This document shows positions 25,537 to 32,864 of a DNA stretch of 54,361 nt, piece by piece. The stretch covers positions 1 through 54,361 of IMG/VR virus record IMGVR_UViG_3300022074_000053; one strand, written 5' to 3'. The notes beneath the pieces are model-generated. The model did not search any database, was not told where the DNA came from, and saw only the letters and a program-made list of their open reading frames with translations. Position numbers and translations under genes: made by a program. Positions within the stretch are counted from its first letter, which is position 1, and every line of letters starts with the position of its first letter. The DNA comes from a virus.

Positions 25537-25636
25537 GTTTTTGATGATAGATAAAATGACCCTGTATAATCATTGTTACACCAAATAGGAATAGTAAAAC
25601 TACTCCTGACCAATTTATAAATGTGGATGAAGCCAT
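25430..25636 (-). CDS. single-pass membrane protein
   Basis: A 68-residue protein with an N-terminal helix (WSGVVLLFLFGVTMIIQGHF) and a highly charged tail RDRVRRQIEKALRDRKDDSS. Found among other small membrane proteins next to PTOX. The charged tail suggests a cytoplasmic coiled coil. Function unknown. Confidence 0.75.
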   Translation of the reverse strand: MASSTFINWSGVVLLFLFGVTMIIQGHFIYHQKHGYSRKETENPEARDRVRRQIEKALRDRKDDSSTR

Positions 25637-25818
25637 GGCACTACTGGTGGAATAACGCCAATAAGTCTCAACAGACCCTCACTAAAGAGTCCAAGAATAA
25701 AGAAACCAACAAACATACTGATGATTCCAGCGTTACGATTATGTTTTCGTATTGCATCATCAATCATCTCTTGACACTCTTCACGAGTGACATAATGTGA
25801 CGGTTTAATTTGATCCAT
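25615..25818 (-). CDS. small membrane protein
   Basis: A 67-residue protein MDQIKPSHYVTREECQEMID with a charged N-terminal helix and hydrophobic IISMFVGFFILGLFSEGLLR. A start 4 codons upstream (25830) is also possible. It overlaps its neighbours slightly. Of unknown function; similar proteins are common in cyanophages. Confidence 0.75.
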   Translation of the reverse strand: MDQIKPSHYVTREECQEMIDDAIRKHNRNAGIISMFVGFFILGLFSEGLLRLIGVIPPVVPWLHPHL

Positions 25819-25966
25819 CCTGTGCGACATTAGGCAGATTATCCATTGGATCGGGTACTCCCGATACTATAGCACAAGCTCTCCTATAGTAGAAATTGTC
25901 TGTATTTCCTGATTCTTCTAAAGCTTCTTTGACTCTCACCCAATTCTCAAAGGATGTTTTGTCCAT
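25805..25966 (-). CDS. small conserved protein
   Basis: A 53-residue frame MDKTSFENWVRVKEALEESG with FYYRRACAIVSGVPDPM. It is short, soluble and acidic, and overlaps the next gene. I believe similar proteins occur widely in cyanophages, without a known role. Confidence 0.7.
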   Translation of the reverse strand: MDKTSFENWVRVKEALEESGNTDNFYYRRACAIVSGVPDPMDNLPNVAQDGSN

Positions 25967-26065
25967 ATGTTTTTAGTTTGAAATACATACTAGCTATTAT
26001 AGTAAGTATTTCTAATTTGACTATAATGTTAGGATTTACTTACAGACATTAAAAAAATATAAAAT

Positions 26066-26320
26066 TTATCTTATCTCAAAATCCATTTTACGTATCTTAC
26101 GTTGTCTTCTACTTTCCTGAAAAGCAAGATCTTCAGAAGATAAAACATTCTCTTTTTTGTTTGAAAGAGAATTTAACATAACAACTTGGGATAAATCAAC
26201 AGCAGATATTTTATCTCCTCTAATTGTGGTCATATTAGGGCAACCACATGAAAATGCTTTACTAGGGTGACCTACTAATTCCTTTCCACAGGAACGGCAC
26301 CTTATTCTTATAGTGTCCAT
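26066..26320 (-). CDS. zinc-ribbon-like protein
   Basis: An 84-residue protein with IRCRSCGKELVGHPSKAFSC and GCPN, a C-x2-C...C-x-C pattern able to bind zinc. The rest is helical and basic (RRQRKIRKMDFEIR). The ATG at 26320 is preferred, since upstream sequence carries a late promoter and the tRNA. A DNA- or RNA-binding role is possible. Confidence 0.75.
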   Translation of the reverse strand: MDTIRIRCRSCGKELVGHPSKAFSCGCPNMTTIRGDKISAVDLSQVVMLNSLSNKKENVLSSEDLAFQESRRQRKIRKMDFEIR

Positions 26321-26361
26321 TTTTATAATGTGTACTTCTTTCACAAAAATGTTTCCACATT

Positions 26362-26369
26362 TATTTATA
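26362..26369 (-). promoter_or_regulatory. late promoter
   Basis: TATAAATA on the minus strand, a perfect T4 late-promoter core, directly after tRNA-Val and 42 bases before the zinc-ribbon gene. Confidence 0.65.
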
Positions 26370-26441
26370 TGCAAGAAGAGGGAATCGAACCCCCGACCGC
26401 CTCGGTGTAAACGAGATGCTCTACCGCTGAGCTATTCTTGC
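26370..26441 (-). tRNA. tRNA-Val (UAC)
   Basis: A 72-base cloverleaf with acceptor GCAAGAA/TTCTTGC, D arm GCTC..GAGC, anticodon loop TTTACAC (UAC, codon GUA) and T arm CGGGG-TTCGATT-CCCTC. Its first base is also the last base of the TAG stop of the preceding gene. Confidence 0.94.
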
Positions 26442-26617
26442 TATTGCTTATATTCTAACATATATTCCACCGTATTGGCAACATCATTCATAGCATCACG
26501 CAACATTGGTTGTTGACCTGAATGTTGTTCCGTTTTAGTGACACCGTTTTTGAATTCTTCGGAAAGAGTCCAGCGCCACTGTCCCATGCTTTTTGAATAC
26601 CAAAGATTAATCTTCAT
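26441..26617 (-). CDS. small conserved protein ending at tRNA-Val
   Basis: A 58-residue frame MKINLWYSKSMGQWRWTLSE, beta-rich at first and then helical (AMNDVANTVEYMLEYKQ). The stop TAG ends on the first base of tRNA-Val. It is probably expressed from the promoter at 26851-26879. Function unknown. Confidence 0.7.
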   Translation of the reverse strand: MKINLWYSKSMGQWRWTLSEEFKNGVTKTEQHSGQQPMLRDAMNDVANTVEYMLEYKQ

Positions 26618-26825
26618 TATCTAATCTAGATTCAAAGGTATCTAGCTTACCTTGTAATCTAGCAATTTCGCAAGTTAACTGCATATGCTCGTTTTCCATA
26701 TCTTCCAAACGATATTGAAGTCTCTCCACAAGATCATAAAGATTTTTAGACTCTGCTATGTTCTGTTCACCCCTATCAGATTCTTGATAGAACCATTCTA
26801 ACATTTTTTGAACTTTCTTTTTCAT
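26607..26825 (-). CDS. coiled-coil protein
   Basis: A 72-residue protein MKKKVQKMLEWFYQESDRGE with a heptad pattern through LVERLQYRLEDMENEHMQLT and the end RLDNED. Start at ATG 26825, right after a terminator hairpin. Probably an oligomeric regulatory or structural protein. Its promoter starts inside the hairpin. Confidence 0.75.
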   Translation of the reverse strand: MKKKVQKMLEWFYQESDRGEQNIAESKNLYDLVERLQYRLEDMENEHMQLTCEIARLQGKLDTFESRLDNED

Positions 26826-26849
26826 AAAAAAGGGGATCAAATGATCCCC
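26826..26849 (-). terminator. intrinsic terminator after pstS
   Basis: Minus-strand GGGGATCA, loop TT, TGATCCCC and TTTTTT, immediately before ATG 26825. Confidence 0.85.
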
Positions 26850-26850
26850 A

Positions 26851-26879
26851 ACTATACAATATTTACTTAATTGTGTCAA
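26851..26879 (-). promoter_or_regulatory. strong sigma-70-type promoter
   Basis: TTGACA (26874-26879, within the last pstS codons), 17 bp spacer and TATAGT (26851-26856). The predicted start, about 26844, lies in the 5' arm of the terminator hairpin at 26826-26849. Confidence 0.7.
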
Positions 26880-27828
26880 CGGCAGCAAGAGATTTCTGCC
26901 GAAGATCCTCTGGAAGAGGTACATATCCCAAAGAATCTGAAACCACCTGCGACTTTTCGCTCAGCATATAACGAAGAGTTTCCTTAACTCCAGGTCTAGA
27001 GTCAGGATAAGCAAGAATCCAAGTCAGAGATACGATTGGATAAGCATTCGCACCCACAGGGTTAGGATCTTCCCCACGAAGTTTATCGTCTAGAACGATC
27101 TTGGCAAGTCCAGCAGCGGAGGTTTCACTGTTTGCTTTCACAAAGTTGCCTGCCTTGTTTTGTAGAGCAACCTGTTGAAACTTACCACCGTTCAAGTAAC
27201 CATAGTTCAGATAACCGATAGCACCTTGAGTGTTCTTGATAGTACCAGCAACACCAGCGTTACCTTTACCACCAACACCAACAGGCCACTTCACAGACTT
27301 ACCAGTGCCGACCTTTGCTTTCCACTCAGGAGAGAAGGCAGACAGGGAGTTGGTGAATCCTTTGGTGGTGCCAGAACCATCGGAACGCCACACGGTGACG
27401 ATCTGCTTATCAGCACAACCGAAGGTGCTCCAGTTTGTAATCTTACCAAGGAAGACATCAGCAAGTTGAGTCTGCGTCATCTTGGCATCACAACCAGGTA
27501 GATTGTAAGCAGGGACGATAGCGCCGCCAGTCATAGGAATATGAACCATGGGCAGTTTCTGCTTAGCATCACTCACAGCACCATCGCTGGCACCAAAGTC
27601 AACAGTCTTAGCAGTATACTGACGAACACCAGCACCACTACCAACTGCTTGATAGTTCACTTGATTTCCAGTCTCTTTATTAAAGGATGCGAACCAGGAA
27701 TTATACAAAGGAGCAGGGAAAGTCGCACCTGCTGCATTCAGTTTGAATGTATCTTTCTTTTCCTCAGCACCACAAGCAATAAGAACAGGTGCAGTCAATG
27801 TAGCAATAAAAAATTCTTTGAGTTTCAT
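26863..27828 (-). CDS. pstS: phosphate-binding protein PstS
   Basis: A 321-residue periplasmic phosphate-binding lipoprotein. Signal sequence MKLKEFFIATLTAPVLIACG with lipobox LIAC. NAAGATFPAPLYNSWFASF, GSGAGVRQY and WRSDGSGTTKGFTNSLS form the phosphate site. It delivers phosphate to the host PstCAB transporter, relieving phosphate limitation of phage DNA synthesis. ATG 27828 is chosen; the longer frame starts upstream of the signal peptide. The leader is AT-rich, but I see no clear Pho box. Confidence 0.95.
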   Translation of the reverse strand: MKLKEFFIATLTAPVLIACGAEEKKDTFKLNAAGATFPAPLYNSWFASFNKETGNQVNYQAVGSGAGVRQYTAKTVDFGASDGAVSDAKQKLPMVHIPMTGGAIVPAYNLPGCDAKMTQTQLADVFLGKITNWSTFGCADKQIVTVWRSDGSGTTKGFTNSLSAFSPEWKAKVGTGKSVKWPVGVGGKGNAGVAGTIKNTQGAIGYLNYGYLNGGKFQQVALQNKAGNFVKANSETSAAGLAKIVLDDKLRGEDPNPVGANAYPIVSLTWILAYPDSRPGVKETLRYMLSEKSQVVSDSLGYVPLPEDLRQKSLAAVDTIK

Positions 27829-27883
27829 CTTTTTTGTTAGATAAACCTTGGTATATATTAGCACTTAATTTAAATTTAACCAT

Positions 27884-27907
27884 AAAAAAACCTCCCGTTA
27901 GAGAGGT
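27884..27907 (-). terminator. intrinsic terminator after the barrel protein
   Basis: Minus-strand ACCTCTC, loop TAAC, GGGAGGT (one U-G pair) and a 7-base T run. It ends the late transcript of the gene at 27945. Confidence 0.85.
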
Positions 27908-27944
27908 CGTTAGGATATCGTAATTTGTGTTACGGCATGAACTA

Positions 27945-28322
27945 TCAGAAGGAGAAAGTTGCTCCCAGTTTGCCGCCAACACCCAGATCATCCATTTCAA
28001 AAGAATCGGTAGCAGTGACTGCGGAAAGTTCACCATAAACACCAAGACTATCAGTCAGATCAGCAGCAACACCAACCTTGCCAGAGTAACGGGTCTCGTT
28101 CTCAGCGCCGTCAAGGGCAAGGATCGCAGGTCCTCCCTGAACGTACCAAGATGCGTCTTCGCCAAGATCGCCACCAAAACCGACGTGAATATCAGTAATT
28201 GCACCAACGTAATCGTCTCCCGCCCAGGAAGCATTCGATTCCACGTTGACGTAGGGACCTGCAAGGGCAGCGCCTGCGGACATAGACAGAGCAGCAGTGG
28301 CTGCGAATACAGATTTAATCAT
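27945..28322 (-). CDS. outer-membrane beta-barrel-like exported protein
   Basis: A 125-residue protein with a clear Sec signal peptide (MIKSVFAATAALSMSAGAALAG) and then beta-strand-rich sequence with alternating polar and hydrophobic residues ending GGKLGATFSF, the C-terminal Phe expected for outer-membrane barrels. Short for a porin; it may be a small barrel or lysis-related envelope protein. A T4-type late promoter lies about 105 bases upstream. Confidence 0.75.
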   Translation of the reverse strand: MIKSVFAATAALSMSAGAALAGPYVNVESNASWAGDDYVGAITDIHVGFGGDLGEDASWYVQGGPAILALDGAENETRYSGKVGVAADLTDSLGVYGELSAVTATDSFEMDDLGVGGKLGATFSF

Positions 28323-28426
28323 TTTTTTAAAAACCTCTTATGTATTGTGGATGATTACCACAGATGGAAAGGACTCGACATGTCCTTGTAAATATACCTA
28401 TGTAATTAATATTACAAAAGGTCAAG

Positions 28427-28434
28427 TATTTATA
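28427..28434 (-). promoter_or_regulatory. late promoter
   Basis: TATAAATA on the minus strand, between the tRNA-Gly gene and the barrel protein gene, about 105 bases before its ATG. Confidence 0.6.
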
Positions 28435-28445
28435 GTAGGTATAAA

Positions 28446-28467
28446 TTCTGGTTAACCGTAACCAGAA
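28446..28467 (-). other. hairpin after tRNA-Gly
   Basis: TTCTGGTTA, loop CGGT, TAACCAGAA form a perfect 9 bp stem directly abutting the tRNA-Gly 3' end. There is no T run; it may protect or mark the tRNA 3' end. Confidence 0.55.
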
Positions 28468-28539
28468 AGCGGGTGATCGGGTTCGAACCGACGACATTCA
28501 GCTTGGAAGGCTGACGTTCTACCACTGAACTACACCCGC
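28468..28539 (-). tRNA. tRNA-Gly (UCC)
   Basis: A 72-base cloverleaf: acceptor GCGGGTG/CACCCGC (7 bp), anticodon loop TTCCAAG region giving UCC (codon GGA), and T arm GTCGG-TTCGAAC-CCGAT. Upstream are two hairpins (28547-28561 GGGAGA-AGA-TCTCCC and a CATCC/GGATG stem). Confidence 0.94.
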
Positions 28540-28616
28540 AAGTGGTGGGAGAAGATCTCCCAGGCACATCCTTCACACGGATGAGACCATAATATAACAA
28601 TCACTTTAGATTGTCA

Positions 28617-28688
28617 AGCCTCTGACAAGATTTGAACTTGCGACCTGAGCTTTACAAAAGCCCTGCTCTACCACTGAGCTACGGAGGC
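28617..28688 (-). tRNA. tRNA-Thr (UGU)
   Basis: A 72-base cloverleaf with anticodon loop TTTGTAA (UGU, codon ACA), D arm GCTC..GAGC and T arm CGCAAG-TTCAAAT-CTTGT-like. The acceptor stem has one C-A mismatch (6th pair). The stop codon of the upstream gene lies within its 5' acceptor strand. Confidence 0.9.
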
Positions 28689-28843
28689 GTATTTTCTTCT
28701 CTCTTGAGTTTGAAATACAACTTATAGTACTTCTTTTTCATCTCATCAAGAATTTTTTTGTCTTCATCAAAACCAAGATATTTTAAGTGAGTAGAACTTC
28801 CTTCCAATTCAGATAATAGAAGTAAGATTTCAACTGGTTTCAT
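28679..28843 (-). CDS. small helical protein ending inside tRNA-Thr
   Basis: A 54-residue frame MKPVEILLLLSELEGSSTHL, ending KLKREENTPP. Its last three codons plus stop overlap the first 10 bases of tRNA-Thr, so mature tRNA production must cleave the mRNA. Helical and basic. Function unknown. I found no other frame in this 165-base stretch. Confidence 0.65.
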   Translation of the reverse strand: MKPVEILLLLSELEGSSTHLKYLGFDEDKKILDEMKKKYYKLYFKLKREENTPP

Positions 28844-28857
28844 AATAAGAAGACAAA

Positions 28858-28931
<74 letters not shown>

Positions 28932-28982
28932 ATGAGAACCCACATATTATACTTTATGTGGGATATGGTGTCAATGAGTAAA

Positions 28983-29432
28983 TTAATTCATTCCATTACC
29001 AGACTTCCAACCACCTGGACCTTCATGGAAGTTTTCGGAACCACCAATTGCTTCTTTAGTTTCATCAACCGTATTCCAATTTGAGGTTGCCATCTCATAC
29101 ATTAATTGATGAATGCTACAAGGTTCTCCATTATATTCCCTACCATCTTCCTGCGCTTGCTGTTGCTTGATGATAGTTTCTTGCTCCATATAATCCAGTT
29201 GTTTTTCTGAACGCTCAGGAGCAGGTCCAAACCAAGGATCATCTTCCAAATACACGGGAGCTGGAGCTCCAGTATAATAGTTTATAGCATCATTTTTAAA
29301 TGCCTCGCCTTCATTATAATCTTCTTTCAGATCTTTACAGTTAATTACATTCTCATCGATAGAGCACTGAATATCATTCTCTATTGATTTGGCGATTGCT
29401 TTTTCTATTAGCGACTTAAATTTTTTAATCAT
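28983..29432 (-). CDS. hypothetical protein
   Basis: A 149-residue soluble acidic protein. Helical N terminus MIKKFKSLIEKAIAKSIEND, a DDPWFGPAPERSEKQLDYME stretch and a Gly-rich end HEGPGGWKSGNGMN. The ATG overlaps the stop of the oxygenase gene upstream (ATGA). No recognised domain. Confidence 0.75.
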   Translation of the reverse strand: MIKKFKSLIEKAIAKSIENDIQCSIDENVINCKDLKEDYNEGEAFKNDAINYYTGAPAPVYLEDDPWFGPAPERSEKQLDYMEQETIIKQQQAQEDGREYNGEPCSIHQLMYEMATSNWNTVDETKEAIGGSENFHEGPGGWKSGNGMN

Positions 29433-29986
29433 GTGTAGATGTTGAATGAAACTGAAACTCTATCCCTAACACTATCACTACCAGTAACATAGTGCCAGAG
29501 ATGCCCCGGAAGGACGTACAATCGACCTACTTCAGGTTCCATAATATATTCTAGCATGTCTGCCCTATTTTCGTAAAGACTGCAATATTGAGATCCATCA
29601 TTCCTCATGACAACCAGATTGCCAGAACTCGGAGGAAGTTGAATATAATAGATACCAATAAGGTCTGCTCGACCGTGAGAGTGCATTACATTATAGTTAT
29701 AAGACTTATTGATATTACACCAATATTCCATGCGATGAACTTCTAATCCAAGACCTTTTTTATAAAGAAGATCATTAGAAAATTCTACTACGGTGTCCTT
29801 AAGTTTTAAAAACTTAGAGTCTACAAATATTGGCGAATGATATCCACCTTCGTTAGATAACTTAGCACTATCGTAACAATTCTTAATATCATATACTTCC
29901 GCTAATTGTGCCATCATATCAATCTGTGGGATACATGAGGACACAAAACTTGGAAATATGTTTTTATCTATAACATGATCGTACAT
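29429..29986 (-). CDS. 2-oxoglutarate/Fe(II) oxygenase-like protein
   Basis: A 185-residue protein with VMHSHGRADLIGIYYIQLPP (first Fe-binding His region), GRLYVLPGHLWHYVTGSDS (distal His) and VRDRVSVSFNIYT (2-oxoglutarate-binding Arg), typical of phage 2OG-Fe(II) oxygenases. Such enzymes hydroxylate proteins or nucleotides; the substrate is unknown. The longer frame starts with GTG inside the plus-strand gene. I chose ATG 29986, with ATG 30028 possible. It is divergent from exported protein genes. Confidence 0.8.
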   Translation of the reverse strand: MYDHVIDKNIFPSFVSSCIPQIDMMAQLAEVYDIKNCYDSAKLSNEGGYHSPIFVDSKFLKLKDTVVEFSNDLLYKKGLGLEVHRMEYWCNINKSYNYNVMHSHGRADLIGIYYIQLPPSSGNLVVMRNDGSQYCSLYENRADMLEYIMEPEVGRLYVLPGHLWHYVTGSDSVRDRVSVSFNIYT

Positions 29987-30006
29987 ACTGATACAGAGTG
30001 TAGTTA

Positions 30007-30013
30007 CTAAATA
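30007..30013 (+). promoter_or_regulatory. late promoter for the plus-strand block
   Basis: CTAAATA, 25 bases before ATG 30039, matches the cyanophage late-promoter core. It serves the three exported proteins at 30039-32025. Confidence 0.6.
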
Positions 30014-30038
30014 GAGCCATACAATCATAGCACGGAGT

Positions 30039-30542
30039 ATGAAAAAAGCTTTTATTGCTTTAAGTATGCTACTGTTAACAGCCGGTGGTGGAGCAGCAAA
30101 TGCGGGTGGTCTTGTAACCAAGCACACCTCAAGTGTTCAATTAACTGTTGATGCGGCGAGAGCAACCTCCACAAGAATTGGATCCTCATTTAGTATTTCA
30201 GGATCTAATATAGATACTACTGATGGATCCACTGCAGGAACTGTTTCTGCCGGAACTATCACCTCAGGTGTCTATAGTCCTGGAACAATTGCTGCTACTC
30301 AAGACACTGCTGGAGCGGCATTCTCCTTCAGTCAATCATACACTCAGGCTGATGCGGTTCCAACTGCTGCAGCAGCTTTAGGTGCAACACCTAACTTCTC
30401 AAGCGTAACTTCATACGCAGCTGGAGCAAAAGATACTTTAGCAGGTACTGTAACCTCTGCGGGTATTCTTACGGTGACAGCTGGCGGAGCCGGAACATCT
30501 GCTACCGGACAATTCGTCTCTGAGGTCACAGTTATTGACTGA
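30039..30542 (+). CDS. exported Ser/Thr/Ala-rich protein
   Basis: A 167-residue protein with signal peptide MKKAFIALSMLLLTAGGGAA, cleavage expected near ANAG, and a mature part made of Ser, Thr, Gly and Ala in beta-strand-like repeats, ending GQFVSEVTVID. GGAG precedes the ATG. Expression is predicted late. It may be a virion fibre or an exported envelope protein. Function unknown. Confidence 0.8.
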   Translation: MKKAFIALSMLLLTAGGGAANAGGLVTKHTSSVQLTVDAARATSTRIGSSFSISGSNIDTTDGSTAGTVSAGTITSGVYSPGTIAATQDTAGAAFSFSQSYTQADAVPTAAAALGATPNFSSVTSYAAGAKDTLAGTVTSAGILTVTAGGAGTSATGQFVSEVTVID

Positions 30543-30556
30543 TAACGGAGGTCGTT

Positions 30557-31027
30557 ATGACTTTTGGAAAGACAATACTTTGGTCTGTCCTAAGTGTGGT
30601 GGGTGCAAGTGCCATACTTGCACCTGCCCAGGCGGTCCCGGTGGTTCCGAACTTCACCCAGGGCTCAATGACGAGCCACACAGAGACAACATCGAAGGTG
30701 ACTGAAACTATTAATTCTATTGATTATAATACAGGATGGCAATACTCAGTAACTGGCACAAACGTGAACAATGGTGGAGAAGCATTAAATCCATCGAATG
30801 TGACAAACTCGGTGATGGTGAATCCACTCGGAGGAATGGAGGGACAGGTTTCAACAACCAACACCTCAGCAAATCTAGGAACAGCGAACTTTGTAATAAC
30901 GAATCCGAACGAAGCGTTTCAGTTCACTCAAACGTATTCGGGTCCAGGAATGTCAAACCAAACAATTATTCAAAGAGTAACAGAAGTTACAAGCGTAACA
31001 GATACTACAAGTGTCTTTACCCAGTAA
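30557..31027 (+). CDS. exported Thr-rich protein
   Basis: A 156-residue protein with signal peptide MTFGKTILWSVLSVVGASAI and likely cleavage after PAQA. The mature part is rich in Thr, Asn, Val and Ser, with MTSHTETTSKVTETINSID and NTNTSANLG-like stretches resembling an adhesin or fibre protein. A strong GGAGG precedes the ATG. It overlaps the next gene at the stop. Confidence 0.8.
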   Translation: MTFGKTILWSVLSVVGASAILAPAQAVPVVPNFTQGSMTSHTETTSKVTETINSIDYNTGWQYSVTGTNVNNGGEALNPSNVTNSVMVNPLGGMEGQVSTTNTSANLGTANFVITNPNEAFQFTQTYSGPGMSNQTIIQRVTEVTSVTDTTSVFTQ

Positions 31028-32025
31028 TTGCGCTGCTAATAGCGTCACCAGTGAGAGCGAACGTTGGTGGTGTATCAGCAACAGCAAACCCCATCGCAAA
31101 TAGCTCTGGCTCAGTTACGAACCAAGCTATTCAGGTTTTACAAGGTCCGTATATAACTAACACATATGGCGGTGGAATTTCCTGTCAAGGTCCAACTCTT
31201 AATATAACTCCATTTGTTACTCATAGTAGAAGTTATCAAGACCCATATGAAGGTATTTACTATGAACCTCAATATGATGGTAGAGATGTAAAAGGTCAAA
31301 AAGTAGAAATACAACAACAAGTTAAAAACTATCCCTGGGAAGAGTGGTATGACGATAGGGTCAGAACCGATCCTAATGATCCTCTTTATGATGTTAATGA
31401 AGATGGCATACCAGATAGATGGTTTGAAGATGGTGCTGATATGACAATCGTCATTGAAGATATTCAACCAGACGGAATTCCAGATCGACCAGGAAAGGTG
31501 GTCTGGGATAAACCAGTAAGAACAGGACAGAAAGATAATTTAAGCACTAATATTGGTCTATCAGCAACTATGTCTTTTCCACTTGATGGTGGATTACAGG
31601 AACGTTGTAAAGCAGCAGCAGACACTCAAACTGCATTAATGAAACAAACGGTTGCTAACAAAAGATTAGACTTTGAAATTGCTCGTCTCAAGAATTGTGG
31701 AGAATTAATGAAGGCTGGAATTCGCTTTCATAGAAGAAGTCCCTATTATGCCATCTGTGCTGATGTAGTAGTACAAAATGTGAATACTATTCCACAACAT
31801 AGGCACCCTATCCCTTCTTCTTCGGTTCCTTTAAGACAGGCAAACCCCGCTTCTCCCGGTACTGATTCGCAAGCACCTCTTGGCGGGACAATCTCCGGGG
31901 TTTCTTTCCCAATAAGGACTGCGCCTTTGTCAGCGCCTTCTTCACAACCGGTTTCACCACTCTTAACAAAAGATCAGCAAGAGGTTTTGCGAGTATTGCC
32001 GAAGACGTTGCCACAACAGCAATAG
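31027..32025 (+). CDS. exported protein with no standard start codon
   Basis: About 333 residues. The mature part begins after a signal-like IALLIASPVRA, then SATANPIANSSGSVTNQAIQ, GPYITNTYGGGISCQGPTLN and an EF-hand-like DVNEDGIPDRW. No in-frame ATG, GTG, TTG or suitable CTG exists from 30739 to 31030; the first ATG (30736) lies far inside the upstream gene. ATT at 31027, overlapping the upstream TAA, is the nearest candidate, but a frameshift from the upstream gene is also possible. The C terminus overlaps a minus-strand gene for 218 bases. Confidence 0.75.
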   Translation: MALLIASPVRANVGGVSATANPIANSSGSVTNQAIQVLQGPYITNTYGGGISCQGPTLNITPFVTHSRSYQDPYEGIYYEPQYDGRDVKGQKVEIQQQVKNYPWEEWYDDRVRTDPNDPLYDVNEDGIPDRWFEDGADMTIVIEDIQPDGIPDRPGKVVWDKPVRTGQKDNLSTNIGLSATMSFPLDGGLQERCKAAADTQTALMKQTVANKRLDFEIARLKNCGELMKAGIRFHRRSPYYAICADVVVQNVNTIPQHRHPIPSSSVPLRQANPASPGTDSQAPLGGTISGVSFPIRTAPLSAPSSQPVSPLLTKDQQEVLRVLPKTLPQQQ

Positions 32026-32593
32026 AAGCAGTAGCAGTCACCGCACCTGCTGATGGAATATTTCCTACGATTTGTTCGGTTATCCCAATATCTTCTGTAA
32101 CTTGAATACACTCCTTACCAACTAATCTATACTCAATAACTTTCTGATCTCCTTTTATAAATCCAACAGGTTCTTTAAGTTCTTGTGCTTCTGTCGGACA
32201 ATCAATACCTTGATTTGGTGTTCTAGGAGCAGCAGGTGTTTTTGGTGTAGGTGGTTCAGGTGCTTCTGGTTGTTCTGGTGATCTTACTGAAGGAACTTCC
32301 TGAGATCTTTTTTCAGTTTCATACTGCAATCTTCTGGCATCATAATTGATTGCGTTAAAACTTGGCATCTCGCCATCACAAAATATCTTTACCTGATCCG
32401 GATCGTTATTAGGTAAATTAGCATTCTTATTACTATCTTCATGCGACTTCACACAGCCAGGCATATTCACAATAGGAAGACCCACCTGTGATGTTATAGG
32501 TGGATAAATTGGAACAGCCATTGATGGTTCAATTGCCCACCGTGGAACTGTAGGAATACTTAAATCACGAATATTAATTTCAGGAATATCCAT
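31808..32593 (-). CDS. Pro-rich structural-like protein
   Basis: A 261-residue protein with a Pro-rich middle (SPEQPEAPEPPTPKTPAAPR), an Ala/Val-rich hydrophobic segment (GAVTATASIAVVATSSAILA) and a basic C terminus (LLGKKPRRLSRQEVLANQYR). It overlaps the plus-strand exported gene by 218 bases. It is part of the late operon from 34576 and may be a virion or lysis protein. No family recognised. Confidence 0.75.
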   Translation of the reverse strand: MDIPEINIRDLSIPTVPRWAIEPSMAVPIYPPITSQVGLPIVNMPGCVKSHEDSNKNANLPNNDPDQVKIFCDGEMPSFNAINYDARRLQYETEKRSQEVPSVRSPEQPEAPEPPTPKTPAAPRTPNQGIDCPTEAQELKEPVGFIKGDQKVIEYRLVGKECIQVTEDIGITEQIVGNIPSAGAVTATASIAVVATSSAILAKPLADLLLRVVKPVVKKALTKAQSLLGKKPRRLSRQEVLANQYREKRGLPVLKEPKKKG

Positions 32594-32594
32594 C

Positions 32595-32864
32595 TCAAGG
32601 CAATCTTAATGCTCCTCCCGTATACTTAGGTCCAGTCTCTCCCATCGGTACTACACCACCTGTCGCGTCAGGAAGAGCAGGCATAGCAGCATCAATAAGT
32701 CCAGGAAGTGCTTCAGCAATTGCTTCAGTTGCCGCAGATGCTGCTTTCTCTCTTGCCCTTTCTATTAAGACATCCTTGCTAAGATATAACCAAGTACCAC
32801 CACCAACAACGGCAGCAGATACAGCAAAAGACGCAAGCGCAAGTACATTGATTATTTTCTGCAT
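32595..32864 (-). CDS. small membrane protein with Ala-rich tail
   Basis: An 89-residue protein MQKIINVLALASFAVSAAVV with one membrane helix or signal anchor, a helical Ala-rich EKAASAATEAIAEALPGLID and TGGVVPMGETGPKYTGGALR. The ATG overlaps the previous stop (TAATG). Function unknown. Confidence 0.75.
   Translation of the reverse strand: MQKIINVLALASFAVSAAVVGGGTWLYLSKDVLIERAREKAASAATEAIAEALPGLIDAAMPALPDATGGVVPMGETGPKYTGGALRLP

Noticed and set aside
27829-27890. Pho box upstream of pstS
   Set aside because: The AT-rich leader has several TTAA tetramers, but their spacing does not match the 8-base tandem repeats of a cyanobacterial Pho box.
31000-31027. Programmed -1 frameshift signal at the end of the second exported gene
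   Set aside because: I see no X-XXY-YYZ slippery heptamer before the stop, so I record it only as a possibility in the finding.
30736-32025. Long plus-strand gene starting at ATG 30736
   Set aside because: The first 290 bases overlap the exported-protein gene in another frame and give an Arg/Ser-rich sequence unlike a protein domain; the real protein begins near 31027.
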